From Bacteroidales bacterium (GTDB lineage: Bacteria > Bacteroidota > Bacteroidia > Bacteroidales > VadinHA17): a stretch of DNA of 32,348 nt. Position 1 is the first letter of the stretch. Each line of letters starts with the position of its first letter. The translations under genes were made by a program, and so were the position numbers. The stretch is from positions 1 through 32,348 of the forward strand of contig SLNP01000102.1 of the NCBI GenBank assembly GCA_007132995.1. Direction: 5' to 3'. The notes beneath the pieces are model-generated. The model saw only the letters and a program-made list of their open reading frames with translations. It ran no database searches and had not been told where the DNA came from. Positions 7,580 to 15,690 of the stretch are shown here, piece by piece.

Positions 7580-9473
7580 TGCGATAAAGCATGAGTGCGG
7601 CATAGCAATGCTGCGCCTTCTCAAGCCCGCCGGGTACTATATTGAGAAGTATGGTTCATGGAGCTACCCCCTCAAAAGGATGTATCTGATGATGGAGAAG
7701 CAGCATAACCGGGGGCAGGACGGTGCCGGCCTGGCGGGTATTAAGCTGGATGTTAAGGCCGGCAGCAGATATCTCTTCCGTCAGCGCTCCAATGAGCCCG
7801 ATGCCATTAAGGAGATATTCAGGAAGATTAACCAGGACACTATTCTTGCCTCTGACCGGCACCCCGGTGCAGATGTTGATGCAGACTTTCTCCGTGAGGA
7901 GATGCCGTTTGCATGCGATATATATATGGGCCACCTCCGGTACGGCACCTTTGGTAACTATAATATCGACTATGTTCACCCTTTTACCAGGGAGAACAAC
8001 TGGCGCTCCAGGACCCTTGTTATGGCGGGTAACTTCAATATGACCAATGTTGATGAGGTCTTTGAACACCTTATTGAGATTGGCCAGAGCCCTGTTGACT
8101 ATTCCGATACGGTTACCATACTGGAGAATATGGGCCACTTTCTTGATGAGGAGAACGAGAGGCTCTATCGTCGATTTAAGGGTGAGGGGTACAGCAAGAG
8201 AGAGATAACGCCTCTTATAGAGAGCAACATTGATCTTGTACCTGTACTCAGAAGTGCCGCGCGGCGGTGGGATGGAGGATATGCCATGGCTGGCATTACC
8301 GGGTACGGAGCCGGCTTCCTGCTTCGTGACCCCAGTGGGATACGGCCGCTGTTCTACCATGCAGATGATGAGTTTGTTATAGCCGCCTCAGAGAGGCCCG
8401 TTATACAGACCGCCTTCAGGAAGAGGACTGACCAGATCGAGGAGCTTGAACCGGGAATGGCGCTGATTATTAACCGCGATGGAACCGTTTCGACCGAAAG
8501 GGTTCTTGAGCCCGACACTCCGGCCAAATGCTCTTTTGAGCGCATATACTTCTCAAGGGGAACAGATAAGAGCATTTACCGTGAAAGGAAGAGGATGGGA
8601 GAGTTGCTGACTCCTGCTGTGCTTAAGGCGGTTGACTGGGATATGGAGAACACGGTATTCTCATATATTCCCAATACGGCAGAAAGCGCCTTCTTCGGAC
8701 TTGTAAAGGGGCTGGAAGATTACCTCAACCAGTATAAGGTTTCTGAGATTATCAGGTGTGGAGATAACATTTCCCGAGAGGAGCTTGAGCAGATAATGTC
8801 AGCAAGACCTCGTATTGAGAAGATAGCTGTTAAGGATGTGAAGCTGAGAACATTCATAACCGAAGATAGCGAGAGAGACGATATGGTGGCACATGTCTAT
8901 GATGTTACCTACGGGGTTATCAGACGGGGTATCGACAATCTGGTTGTTATAGATGACTCTATAGTGAGGGGAACCACCCTTAGAAACAGTATTATAAAAA
9001 TACTTGACGGCCTTGATCCCAAAAGGATAGTAGTGGTCTCCTCTTCCCCGCAGATACGGTACCCCGACTGCTACGGCATAGATATGACAAGACTGGGTGA
9101 TTTCATCGCATTCAGGGCGGCTATAGGGCTGCTTAAGGAGCGAGGCATGGAGCGGCTGATTGATGAGGTGGCTGAAGATTGTCGCCGGGAGCTGGAAAAG
9201 CCGGTCCGGGAGATGATAAATGCGGTAAAGAGGATATATGAGCCTTTTACCTATTCTGAGATATCAGACAAGGTGGCTGAGATATTGCATCCCAGTGATG
9301 TAAAGAGTGATGTGCGTGTCGTTTACCAGACCGTCGAGAATTTGCATGCGGCGGCTCCGGGCAACAGGGGTGACTGGTATTTCAGCGGCAACTACCCGAC
9401 GCCTGGCGGCAACCGGGTAGCAAACAGATCTTATATCAACTTTATCAAGGGGGTTGGACAGCGGTCGTACTGA
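7572..9473 (+). CDS. Amidophosphoribosyltransferase, long Bacteroidota PurF-like form
   Basis: 633 residues, longer than the roughly 470-505 of ordinary PurF. The family makes 5-phosphoribosylamine from PRPP and glutamine, the first step of purine synthesis. The N-terminal class II glutaminase domain begins with a short propeptide-like stretch; the expected nucleophile is C9 in HECGIA, followed by HNRGQDGAG and GHLRYGTFG. The C-terminal phosphoribosyltransferase domain has the PRPP loop VVIDDSIVRGTT at about 457-468 and IRYPDCYGIDM after it. Extra length sits between the glutaminase strands and in a C-terminal tail of about 90 residues. It overlaps the SPOR-domain gene. Whether it is the main PurF of the cell or a paralogue cannot be decided here, so no symbol is given. 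Confidence 0.85.
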   Translation: MSDAIKHECGIAMLRLLKPAGYYIEKYGSWSYPLKRMYLMMEKQHNRGQDGAGLAGIKLDVKAGSRYLFRQRSNEPDAIKEIFRKINQDTILASDRHPGADVDADFLREEMPFACDIYMGHLRYGTFGNYNIDYVHPFTRENNWRSRTLVMAGNFNMTNVDEVFEHLIEIGQSPVDYSDTVTILENMGHFLDEENERLYRRFKGEGYSKREITPLIESNIDLVPVLRSAARRWDGGYAMAGITGYGAGFLLRDPSGIRPLFYHADDEFVIAASERPVIQTAFRKRTDQIEELEPGMALIINRDGTVSTERVLEPDTPAKCSFERIYFSRGTDKSIYRERKRMGELLTPAVLKAVDWDMENTVFSYIPNTAESAFFGLVKGLEDYLNQYKVSEIIRCGDNISREELEQIMSARPRIEKIAVKDVKLRTFITEDSERDDMVAHVYDVTYGVIRRGIDNLVVIDDSIVRGTTLRNSIIKILDGLDPKRIVVVSSSPQIRYPDCYGIDMTRLGDFIAFRAAIGLLKERGMERLIDEVAEDCRRELEKPVREMINAVKRIYEPFTYSEISDKVAEILHPSDVKSDVRVVYQTVENLHAAAPGNRGDWYFSGNYPTPGGNRVANRSYINFIKGVGQRSY

Positions 9474-9483
9474 TGTCACCGTT

Positions 9484-10434
9484 TCAGTCGCTCCTGTCGA
9501 AATCGAAATCGTCGCTGTACGAGGCGAGGTGCCTGTTAACCTTATCTATGTAGATGTCTCTGATGGTTATCATGATACCAGTCTCCTCTACATTGCCAAA
9601 CCCTTTGTTGAGTATGGTGCCGAAGGTCTTCATGGTGGGTGAGAGGTTCATATATGCATTGAATAGCGGAGGGATGGTCTCTCCGAGATTCCTTACCTCC
9701 TGTGACAATATCTTGTAGTCCTCTTCATAATTCTCATTTACAAAGATCTTTTTGAGCTCTTCATCGGGCAATTCTATCTCTACCGGCTCGCGGGGAACAA
9801 CAAGATTCTCATCGTCGCCGAAGTGCTTTCGCATAAAGTAGAGGATTATGTCGCGCGCCTTCTGGTTAAAGCTTTTGTACATGGTGACCTTGCCAAACAT
9901 ATACCTGAGGTGGGGTGTCTCTATCACTATTGCCCCAAGCCCGTCCCATAGGTTATCCAGGGCAAAAAGGCTCTTCCTCCCCATGGCTCTGGACTGGTAT
10001 TCGGGCTGTACGAACGAACGCCCCAGCTCCATCAGGTAAGGGAAGTACTCCTTTTTGAAGCTCTCTGAGAAGTGAAAGAAGGGGGAGGAGGCCAGATTTT
10101 CAATTCCACATCCATCGCACCCCCTGGCTGGAATGAAGTAGCGATATCCGCCTACAATATCACGATTCTCAGGATCCCACACTATAAGCTGCTGGTGAGG
10201 ATTACTGAGATCGGTGTCATGATGGTCAATATCCCGTTCACCTCTGGTTCCTCCACCGGCATGCCTGAAGGTGAGTTCTCTTACCCTGCCAACCTCCTGC
10301 ATAAGGATTGGCGACTCGGGCCCTTTGAACAGGTAAACCTCGTTGTTGCCATTGTTGGTCTTTCTCAGCAACCTCTCCGGTGTGAGTTCTGCCATTATCT
10401 GATCGACCGGTGCCCTCTCCGCTATTGTTGTCAT
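9484..10434 (-). CDS. glsB: Glycine-lipid N-acyltransferase, GlsB-like (GNAT/hemolysin-type acyltransferase)
   Basis: 316 residues from the start chosen here. The core looks like the Acetyltransf_5/OlsB type of acyl-ACP N-acyltransferase: VRELTFRHAG near the N-terminus, IVGGYRYFIPARG, ELGRSFVQPEYQ, and a KVTMYKSFN segment. In Bacteroides thetaiotaomicron the glsB/glsA pair (N-acyl then O-acyl transfer) makes glycine lipids. The candidate O-acyltransferase lies immediately upstream on the same strand, so this is the likely glsB. A longer frame begins at 10524 but would overlap the upstream gene by 29 bp and add a low-complexity Ser/Thr/Asn stretch; the ATG at 10434 begins MTTIAERAPV and fits better. 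Its 3' end converges on the PurF-like gene with a 10-bp gap. Confidence 0.75.
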   Translation of the reverse strand: MTTIAERAPVDQIMAELTPERLLRKTNNGNNEVYLFKGPESPILMQEVGRVRELTFRHAGGGTRGERDIDHHDTDLSNPHQQLIVWDPENRDIVGGYRYFIPARGCDGCGIENLASSPFFHFSESFKKEYFPYLMELGRSFVQPEYQSRAMGRKSLFALDNLWDGLGAIVIETPHLRYMFGKVTMYKSFNQKARDIILYFMRKHFGDDENLVVPREPVEIELPDEELKKIFVNENYEEDYKILSQEVRNLGETIPPLFNAYMNLSPTMKTFGTILNKGFGNVEETGIMITIRDIYIDKVNRHLASYSDDFDFDRSD

Positions 10435-10495
10435 AAGTGGTGTAGTCTCTGTTTTAGAATTGGTTGCAAAAATAGTCGAAATAGTTGAGTTATTA

Positions 10496-11362
10496 TCAGC
10501 GAGGCAGCTTTTTTTCAAGATCATAGCTTCTCTTCCTTATATAGTCAGCCCATTGGGAAGGCGATCTGCTGCCATCAATATCGCTCCAGGGGGTGGGTTC
10601 GCCAAAAGAGATTGTGATCTCTTTCCCCTTTTGCCTTAACATTTCATCTACAAGATAGAGCATCTCTATATTGGCCTTTATTCCCATTTTCCGCCTCAGG
10701 TTAGAGAGCGTGTAAAAGAATGATGAGTTTCTGCCCGATATAAATACCGGAATAATATCCCGTTTGTGGCTTACAGCCTTTCTTATAAAGTTATTGTGCC
10801 AGGCAAGATCGGTGATAACACCCCTTTTTCTGCGCGAGCAGAGCCCTGCCGGAAAGTATAGTATCTGTGCCTCTGAGGCATAGGCCTCCTCTATCGCTCT
10901 GGCAGAATGCCTGGCCTGTGAGCCATGTTTGTTTATGGGTAAAAAGAGGTCGGCAAGATTTGTTATGTTGAGGAGTATGTCATTTACAGGGAATTTGATG
11001 TCGGCAAACTTTTTAGACACTTCGTTGATAAAAACCATACCGTCGAGCCCTCCAAGGGGGTGATTCGATACGAAGAGGAATCTGCCACTCTCCGGAATAT
11101 TGGCGGTACCGTATGAGTGGTACTCTATCTCCATAAAGTCGAGAATGGCCTCAACAAACTTAACCTCCCTTAGGTGCCCGAATAGCTCAAGTGCCTGGTT
11201 TACCTCCCTCTGCCTTAGGGTTCTCTCAAGATAACGGATAATGAAACCGGGCAGCCTTTTGGCAAGAGCCGGGCTTTTGGCCCTTATTATCTCCCTGACC
11301 TCTATCTTCTTTAATTGGCGGCTGCTGTCGCCTGCCTCCTGATGACCTCTCTCTTCTTCCAT
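10496..11362 (-). CDS. glsA: PlsC-like O-acyltransferase, GlsA-like
   Basis: 288 residues. It belongs to the lysophospholipid acyltransferase superfamily: the acyl-transfer motif appears as NHPLGGLDG with H101 and D107, followed by a substrate-binding FPAGLCSRR at about 170-178. The spacing is H-x5-D rather than the textbook H-x4-D. In the glycine-lipid pathway the second enzyme O-acylates N-acyl-3-hydroxy-fatty-acyl glycine made by GlsB. The GlsB-like gene follows directly, which supports this role over a phospholipid PlsC. The N-terminal 30 residues are charged and carry no obvious membrane segment. The assignment rests on gene pairing and motifs, and the acyl acceptor is inferred. Confidence 0.7.
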   Translation of the reverse strand: MEEERGHQEAGDSSRQLKKIEVREIIRAKSPALAKRLPGFIIRYLERTLRQREVNQALELFGHLREVKFVEAILDFMEIEYHSYGTANIPESGRFLFVSNHPLGGLDGMVFINEVSKKFADIKFPVNDILLNITNLADLFLPINKHGSQARHSARAIEEAYASEAQILYFPAGLCSRRKRGVITDLAWHNNFIRKAVSHKRDIIPVFISGRNSSFFYTLSNLRRKMGIKANIEMLYLVDEMLRQKGKEITISFGEPTPWSDIDGSRSPSQWADYIRKRSYDLEKKLPR

Positions 11363-11608
11363 CTCCTGGCCCTGTATGGTTGCTATCTGCAGTATAGACT
11401 CATAGTGACATGATTTCCCTCTGCGACACTATGTTGTTGACAAGAAGGGCGTTAGCCCCGCACGGTGTTCTGCGCAGGGTGGCAAAGTTAACTCATTTTT
11501 TTCTGTAATAACAGATGAGAGTAACATAGACAATATGATAATATGCCCTTTGACAGGATCCCTGTTCCGGAGTCGGGAGCGCTTTTGCGGAAGAAAGTTA
11601 TCAACAAA
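11363..11608. other. Divergent intergenic region between glsA and mraZ
   Basis: Together with the operator that follows, this is a 323-bp stretch without a gene. It holds the candidate glsA promoter, a small GGGC-GTTA-GCCC hairpin, and an AT-rich stretch at about 11500-11545. No small open frame with a convincing start was seen. Just before the operator, TTATCAACA (11598-11606) differs by one base from a DnaA box. Confidence 0.5.
11483..11490 (-). promoter_or_regulatory. Candidate -7 box for the glsA-glsB pair
   Basis: On the minus strand this reads TAACTTTG, an exact TAnnTTTG match, about 120 bp upstream of the glsA start. That would give a leader of roughly 115 nt, containing a small GGGC/GCCC hairpin. 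No clear -33 TTG. Confidence 0.35.
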
Positions 11609-11643
11609 GTGGAAAAAAGTGGATAAAAGTGGGTGAAGGTGGG
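11609..11643 (+). promoter_or_regulatory. Probable MraZ operator: four GTGG(G/A) boxes at 10-bp spacing
   Basis: The boxes start at 11609 (GTGGA), 11619 (GTGGA), 11629 (GTGGG) and 11639 (GTGGG), each exactly 10 bp apart and so on one face of the helix. E. coli MraZ binds TGGGN repeats separated by 5 nt, the same 10-bp period. The array ends 43 bp before the mraZ ATG and just upstream of a TATAAT-like box at 11653. This is the expected site for MraZ to regulate its own operon. Confidence 0.75.
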
Positions 11644-11685
11644 TGAGAATTGTATAATTTAGCATTTTAAAGAGAGTTGTTTGTT

Positions 11686-12156
11686 ATGGCCACATTTATT
11701 GGTGATTATCCGTGCAGGGTCGATGTAAAGGGGAGGATAGTGCTTCCCTCGGCCTTCAAGAGGCAGGCTGCCATCGCTGCCGATGATCGCTTTGTGGTGC
11801 GCAAGGATGTTTTTGAGAACTGCCTGGTGCTCTTTACCAGCGGTGACTGGGATATACAGCTTGAGAAGATCAGAAGGCATATTAACCCCTATAACCGTGA
11901 GCACAACATGTTTCTCAGAAACTTCTTTAAGGGTACGGCAGAGGTTGTACCCGACGGTAATAACAGGCTGCTTATACCACGCAGACTGCTGGATAGCGTT
12001 GCTATAGAGCGTGACACCATTCTTGCCGGCCAGGATGGAAGAATAGAGATATGGTCTGAAAAGCTGTATGGCCGTACGGCGATGCAGCCTGACGACTTTG
12101 CCGATCTGGCCGAAAAGCTGCTTGGCGGATCTCCTGAGCAAAATGAAAACCTGTAG
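11686..12156 (+). CDS. mraZ: Transcriptional regulator MraZ
   Basis: 156 residues from this start, close to the usual length of about 150. It has the paired AbrB-like MraZ repeats: GDYPCRVDVKGRIVLP near the N-terminus and the second half with LLIPRRLLD and GQDGRIEIW. MraZ forms a ring-shaped oligomer that binds repeated boxes upstream of its own operon and controls dcw expression. A TTG three codons upstream (11677) would also be in frame, but the ATG at 11686 begins MATFIGDYP, the normal family start, with AGAGAG about 10 nt before it. It heads the dcw cluster, and the four-box operator lies directly upstream. The 95-bp gap to rsmH is the longest inside the cluster. Confidence 0.95.
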   Translation: MATFIGDYPCRVDVKGRIVLPSAFKRQAAIAADDRFVVRKDVFENCLVLFTSGDWDIQLEKIRRHINPYNREHNMFLRNFFKGTAEVVPDGNNRLLIPRRLLDSVAIERDTILAGQDGRIEIWSEKLYGRTAMQPDDFADLAEKLLGGSPEQNENL

Positions 12157-12251
12157 TTGTCAACCCCGCTATGCGAGCAGTATGCCGGATATAACCGCCT
12201 GTTTATTACAGGAGATGCTACGGAGAAGAGGGTGGCCTGAAACTGAAAATT

Positions 12252-13172
12252 ATGAGCTATCATCTGCCTGCAATGCTTAACGCCGCTGTTGACGGGCTCA
12301 GGCTGAGACCGGGTGGTGTATATGTTGACGCAACATACGGTGGTGGTGGCCATTCCGGAGAGATATTGAACCGCCTTGAAGGAGGCAGGCTTATCGCTTT
12401 CGATCAGGATAGCGATGCCCTCGAAAATGCCACTGCCGACCCGAGGCTGATACTGCTGAATCAGAATTTCCGGTTTTTGCGAAATAACCTTTTGTATCAC
12501 GGTTTTAAAGAGGTTAACGGCATCCTGGCAGACCTGGGTGTGTCGTTTCATCAGTTTGACACTATGTCAAGAGGGTTTTCGTTCAGGGGTGAGGGGCCGC
12601 TCGATATGAGAATGAACAGAGAGTCGGATATTAAAGCCTCAGATATTGTAAATAACTATAGCGAGGAGCAACTCGCATCACTCTTCTACCGCTATGGCGA
12701 CATAAGATGCGCAAGGCCTCTTGCGGCAGCGGTTGTCTCGGCACGAAAGCAGGCTCCCCTGACCACAGTGTCTCAGCTTGTAAGGGTGGCAACACCATTC
12801 CTGCCGCAAAGGAGAGAGAGCAAGTTTCTCGCTCAGATGTTCCAGGCAATCAGGATTGAGGTTAACAGGGAGCTCGATGCCCTGACAGACCTGCTTGAAC
12901 AGGCGTGTGAGATGCTCGCAGAGGGGGGGCGGCTGGTAGTAATAACCTACCACTCTGCAGAGGACAGGCTGGTGAAAAATTTTATGCGAAGCGGCACTTT
13001 TGACGGTGTGGTGAAGACCGATTTCTATGGTAACCGGCTTGCCCCTTTCAGGAGTGTTACCAGAGGGGCGCTGAGGCCCGAAAGCGATGAGGTGGCTGCC
13101 AATCCGCGATCCAGAAGTGCTCGTATGAGAATAGCTGAAAAGAGATCAGATTATGAGAAAAGAGAGGCATAG
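12252..13172 (+). CDS. rsmH: 16S rRNA (cytosine(1402)-N(4))-methyltransferase RsmH
   Basis: 306 residues, typical for the family. RsmH (MraW) methylates N4 of C1402 in 16S rRNA using S-adenosylmethionine, tuning the ribosomal P site. The SAM-binding motif is seen as YVDATYGGGGHS near residue 29. It is followed by AFDQD, LADLGVSFHQFD and GEGPLDMRMN, and near the C-terminus VVITYHSAEDRLVK. The start MSYHLPAML matches the normal N-terminus. The last 20 bp overlap the start of ftsL, indicating translational coupling. mraZ-rsmH is the standard opening of dcw clusters. Confidence 0.97.
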   Translation: MSYHLPAMLNAAVDGLRLRPGGVYVDATYGGGGHSGEILNRLEGGRLIAFDQDSDALENATADPRLILLNQNFRFLRNNLLYHGFKEVNGILADLGVSFHQFDTMSRGFSFRGEGPLDMRMNRESDIKASDIVNNYSEEQLASLFYRYGDIRCARPLAAAVVSARKQAPLTTVSQLVRVATPFLPQRRESKFLAQMFQAIRIEVNRELDALTDLLEQACEMLAEGGRLVVITYHSAEDRLVKNFMRSGTFDGVVKTDFYGNRLAPFRSVTRGALRPESDEVAANPRSRSARMRIAEKRSDYEKREA

Positions 13173-13518
13173 CAGTGAGGGGGGGGGCGATGTCAAAAAG
13201 GCGACCCTGCTGAGAGAGCTGATGAGTGGTGATCTGCTTACCGACAGACTAATTCTGAAAAATATAGGCTACATCATCTTTCTCTCACTTCTGGGGGCTA
13301 TCTATATCGGGAACAGGTTCCATGCAGAGAGCCATGTGCGCAAAAGCACGATATTACAGAGAGAGGTTGAGGAACTACGGGCGGAGGCCCTGGCTACATC
13401 GGCCGAGCTCAATAGCGCCAGCCGCCATTCAGAGGTTCTTCGACGGGTAAGAGAGAGGGGGCTCGGGCTGGAGGAGCTGCGTGAACCCCCGTTTATAATT
13501 GTGGTACGAAACAGATAA
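13153..13518 (+). CDS. ftsL: Cell division protein FtsL, Bacteroidota type
   Basis: 121 residues. A cytoplasmic N-terminus of about 35 residues precedes one membrane helix (about 37-53, IGYIIFLSLLGAIYIGN). A periplasmic heptad-rich region follows (ILQREVEELRAEALATSAEL), predicted coiled coil, as in FtsL. Position between rsmH and ftsI is the normal FtsL locus. With FtsQ it links FtsW/FtsI to the divisome; a separate FtsB is not in this cluster. The N-terminal coding part contains nine consecutive G (13179-13187, residues SEGGGD), an unusual homopolymer in a gene likely to be essential. It overlaps rsmH by 20 bp. In-frame ATG24 would avoid the G-tract but shorten the cytoplasmic part. Confidence 0.85.
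   Translation: MRKERHSSEGGGDVKKATLLRELMSGDLLTDRLILKNIGYIIFLSLLGAIYIGNRFHAESHVRKSTILQREVEELRAEALATSAELNSASRHSEVLRRVRERGLGLEELREPPFIIVVRNR
13179..13187 (+). repeat. G9 homopolymer tract inside ftsL
   Basis: Nine consecutive G near codon 9 of ftsL. A gain or loss of one G would shift the frame early in the gene. Confidence 0.9.
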
Positions 13519-13530
13519 AGGTGACCGGTT

Positions 13531-15690
13531 GTGTCGAAGCGTGACGAGATAATAGTGAGGAGTGCCATATTCTATGTGGCTGTTGCGATAGCAGCACTCT
13601 CTGTTGCTGGCAGAATAGTATACCTCCAGGTCGTTGAAGGTGAGAAGTGGGCCTCAATGGGTGAGTCATTCGTGTACCGTAAAGATGCAGTCAAGGCCAA
13701 CAGGGGCGATATCCTCGCTGCGGATGGAAGAATACTGGCAAGCTCGGTGCCCTACTACTCTGTCTATATCGACACAAGGAGTACCGGTATGCCCGACTCA
13801 GTCTGGAATAATGGGATAGAGGGCCTGGCTTCAGGCCTCTCCCGGCTTTTTGGAGACAAGAGTGCAGCGGCATGGCGCTCTGAACTGAATGGAGCCAGAA
13901 ACAGGGGTGAGAGATACTATCTTCTCAGAAGGAGGGTGAGTCATAACGAACTCAAGGAGTTAAGACAATTGCCGATTGCCAGACACGGCAGGTTCAGGGG
14001 TGGGCTGATTGTTCAGCCTGAAGAGAGAAGGGTGCTGCCTCATGGCTCTCTGGCTGCCAGGACAATTGGATATATAACCGAGAGCAGCAGCGGAAATGTT
14101 GTGGGTATTGAGGGGGCTTATGATACGGAGCTATCCGGAAGAGACGGTATAGTGGTGATGCAGCGCCTTACAGGGGGCGACTGGCTGCCTCTTAATGACA
14201 AAGGGGTGGTGCGCCCAAGAGATGGATATGATATTGTCTCTACCATAGATATAGACCTTCAGGATGTAGCACATACGGCTCTGCTGCGCCAGCTGTCGCT
14301 GCACAATGCCAGACATGGTACGGCTATTCTTATGGAGGTCAGAACCGGTGATGTAAAGGCAATAGTCAATCTCGAACAGGGCAGCGACGGCCGCTATTAT
14401 GAGAGATATAACTATGCTGTGGGGGAGAGTACCGAGCCGGGATCTACATTCAAGCTTCCTGTGCTGATGGCGGTTCTGGAGGAGGGAGTCTTTAAGCTGA
14501 ATGATACTATAGATACAGGAAACGGTAGAATCAACTTCTATAATGCCACGATAAGAGATTCGCGCGAAGGGGGGTACGGAGCCATAACATTGAGAGAGGT
14601 ATTTGAATACTCTTCGAATGTCGGTACCGCCATTGCCGTTACCGAAACTTTCGGCCAGAGGCCTTCTGCCTTTGTTGACAGACTATACTCCATGCGACTT
14701 AACGAGCGAATACTCGATGGGGCATTAAGGGGAGAGGGGACACCTGTGATAAGATATCCGGGCGATCAGCTCTGGTCGGGGCTGTCGCTCCCTATGATGT
14801 CGCATGGCTACGAGGTGCAGCAGACCCCTCTTCAGATTCTCACCTTCTATAACGCTGTGGCCAATGATGGACGGATGGTGAGGCCCCGCTTTGTTCGTGG
14901 CCTCTCATATAAGGGCTCAATGGTAAGGGAGTATCCGGTAGAGGTTATATCGTCTGCAATAGCATCCCGCTCTACAATAAGAGAGGCAAGGGAGATGCTC
15001 GAGGGGGTGGTCAGGAACGGAACGGCAAGCAACCTGCTGAATGATAACTACTCTATTGCCGGAAAAACGGGAACGGCACAGATAGCAAACCTCAGGTATG
15101 GCTACCGACAGGGTGCAGGGGTCTCATATCAGGCCTCGTTTGTAGGCTATTTCCCTGCCGATGAACCTCTTTACTCTGCCATAGTGGTTGTTAATGCTCC
15201 TTCAAACTCAGTCTATTATGGCAATCTGGTTGCCGGACCTGTATTCAAGGAGATAGCCGACAGGGTTTACTCCAATTACTTTTTCAGAAATCCTGCCACG
15301 ATTGCGCTGGCCGGAAATGGGAACAGTAGTAACAGTAATAATAACAATAATAATAAGTCATCACACCCCCCTGTAACTCTTATTGCAGGGGGGTATGCTT
15401 CCGATTTTGAGATTGTTGCCGGCATGGGGCGGAGGGAGAGAAACTCTCTGACATCGCCCTTTGTTGTTCCGGTTATCTCAAATGACACCATTGCCATTCA
15501 GCCAGTGATGCCTGAAAAGGGTGTTGTGCCGGAAATAACGGGCTTCAGTCTCAGGGACGCTCTCTATATTCTTGAAAGCAACGGTTGGAATGTGAGATTT
15601 ACCGGAAGGGGAAGGGTTACCAGACAATCGCCCGGCCCGGGGAGCCGCCTGCGAGAGGGGGCCACGGTTTATATTGAACTTGGTATATGA
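13531..15690 (+). CDS. ftsI: Peptidoglycan D,D-transpeptidase FtsI (PBP3) with C-terminal PASTA domain
   Basis: 719 residues, GTG start. A single N-terminal membrane helix (about 10-33) anchors a class B penicillin-binding protein. The dimerisation domain covers about 45-230 and the transpeptidase domain about 240-585. Active-site motifs are S305-T-F-K308, S361-S-N363 and K512-T-G514. After the catalytic domain comes an Asn/Ser-rich linker (about 596-610, an AAT/AAC-type microsatellite in the DNA). A PASTA domain follows at about 661-719 (VPEITGFSLRDALYILESNG). It crosslinks septal peptidoglycan made by FtsW. The 3' end overlaps murE by 4 bp. The PASTA tail makes it resemble the Bacteroidota and SpoVD-like forms rather than the E. 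coli one. Confidence 0.95.
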   Translation: MSKRDEIIVRSAIFYVAVAIAALSVAGRIVYLQVVEGEKWASMGESFVYRKDAVKANRGDILAADGRILASSVPYYSVYIDTRSTGMPDSVWNNGIEGLASGLSRLFGDKSAAAWRSELNGARNRGERYYLLRRRVSHNELKELRQLPIARHGRFRGGLIVQPEERRVLPHGSLAARTIGYITESSSGNVVGIEGAYDTELSGRDGIVVMQRLTGGDWLPLNDKGVVRPRDGYDIVSTIDIDLQDVAHTALLRQLSLHNARHGTAILMEVRTGDVKAIVNLEQGSDGRYYERYNYAVGESTEPGSTFKLPVLMAVLEEGVFKLNDTIDTGNGRINFYNATIRDSREGGYGAITLREVFEYSSNVGTAIAVTETFGQRPSAFVDRLYSMRLNERILDGALRGEGTPVIRYPGDQLWSGLSLPMMSHGYEVQQTPLQILTFYNAVANDGRMVRPRFVRGLSYKGSMVREYPVEVISSAIASRSTIREAREMLEGVVRNGTASNLLNDNYSIAGKTGTAQIANLRYGYRQGAGVSYQASFVGYFPADEPLYSAIVVVNAPSNSVYYGNLVAGPVFKEIADRVYSNYFFRNPATIALAGNGNSSNSNNNNNNKSSHPPVTLIAGGYASDFEIVAGMGRRERNSLTSPFVVPVISNDTIAIQPVMPEKGVVPEITGFSLRDALYILESNGWNVRFTGRGRVTRQSPGPGSRLREGATVYIELGI
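15327..15357 (+). repeat. AAT/AAC trinucleotide-rich tract in ftsI
   Basis: Consecutive AGT/AAC/AAT codons encode the Asn/Ser linker between the transpeptidase and PASTA domains. It is in frame, so unit changes would alter linker length without a frameshift. Confidence 0.75.

Noticed and set aside
7656..8360. 234-residue open frame on minus inside the PurF-like gene
   Set aside because: Fully inside a strongly supported gene and without recognisable features.
9474..9483. Terminator between the convergent PurF-like and GlsB-like genes
   Set aside because: The gap is 10 bp and no stem with a T-tract was found around it.
10435..10524. N-terminal extension of the GlsB-like protein
   Set aside because: It would overlap glsA by 29 bp and encodes a low-complexity stretch; the AGGAAGAGA before it is part of the glsA coding sequence. 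The ATG at 10434 is preferred.
12182..12280. Possible 32-codon leader peptide (MPDITACLL start) before rsmH
   Set aside because: It overlaps the rsmH start, has no ribosome binding site or attenuator-like structure beyond a 5-bp hairpin, and no conserved feature that I recognise.
11889..12551. 220-residue open frame on minus across mraZ and rsmH
   Set aside because: Spans two well supported genes on the other strand; no domain seen.
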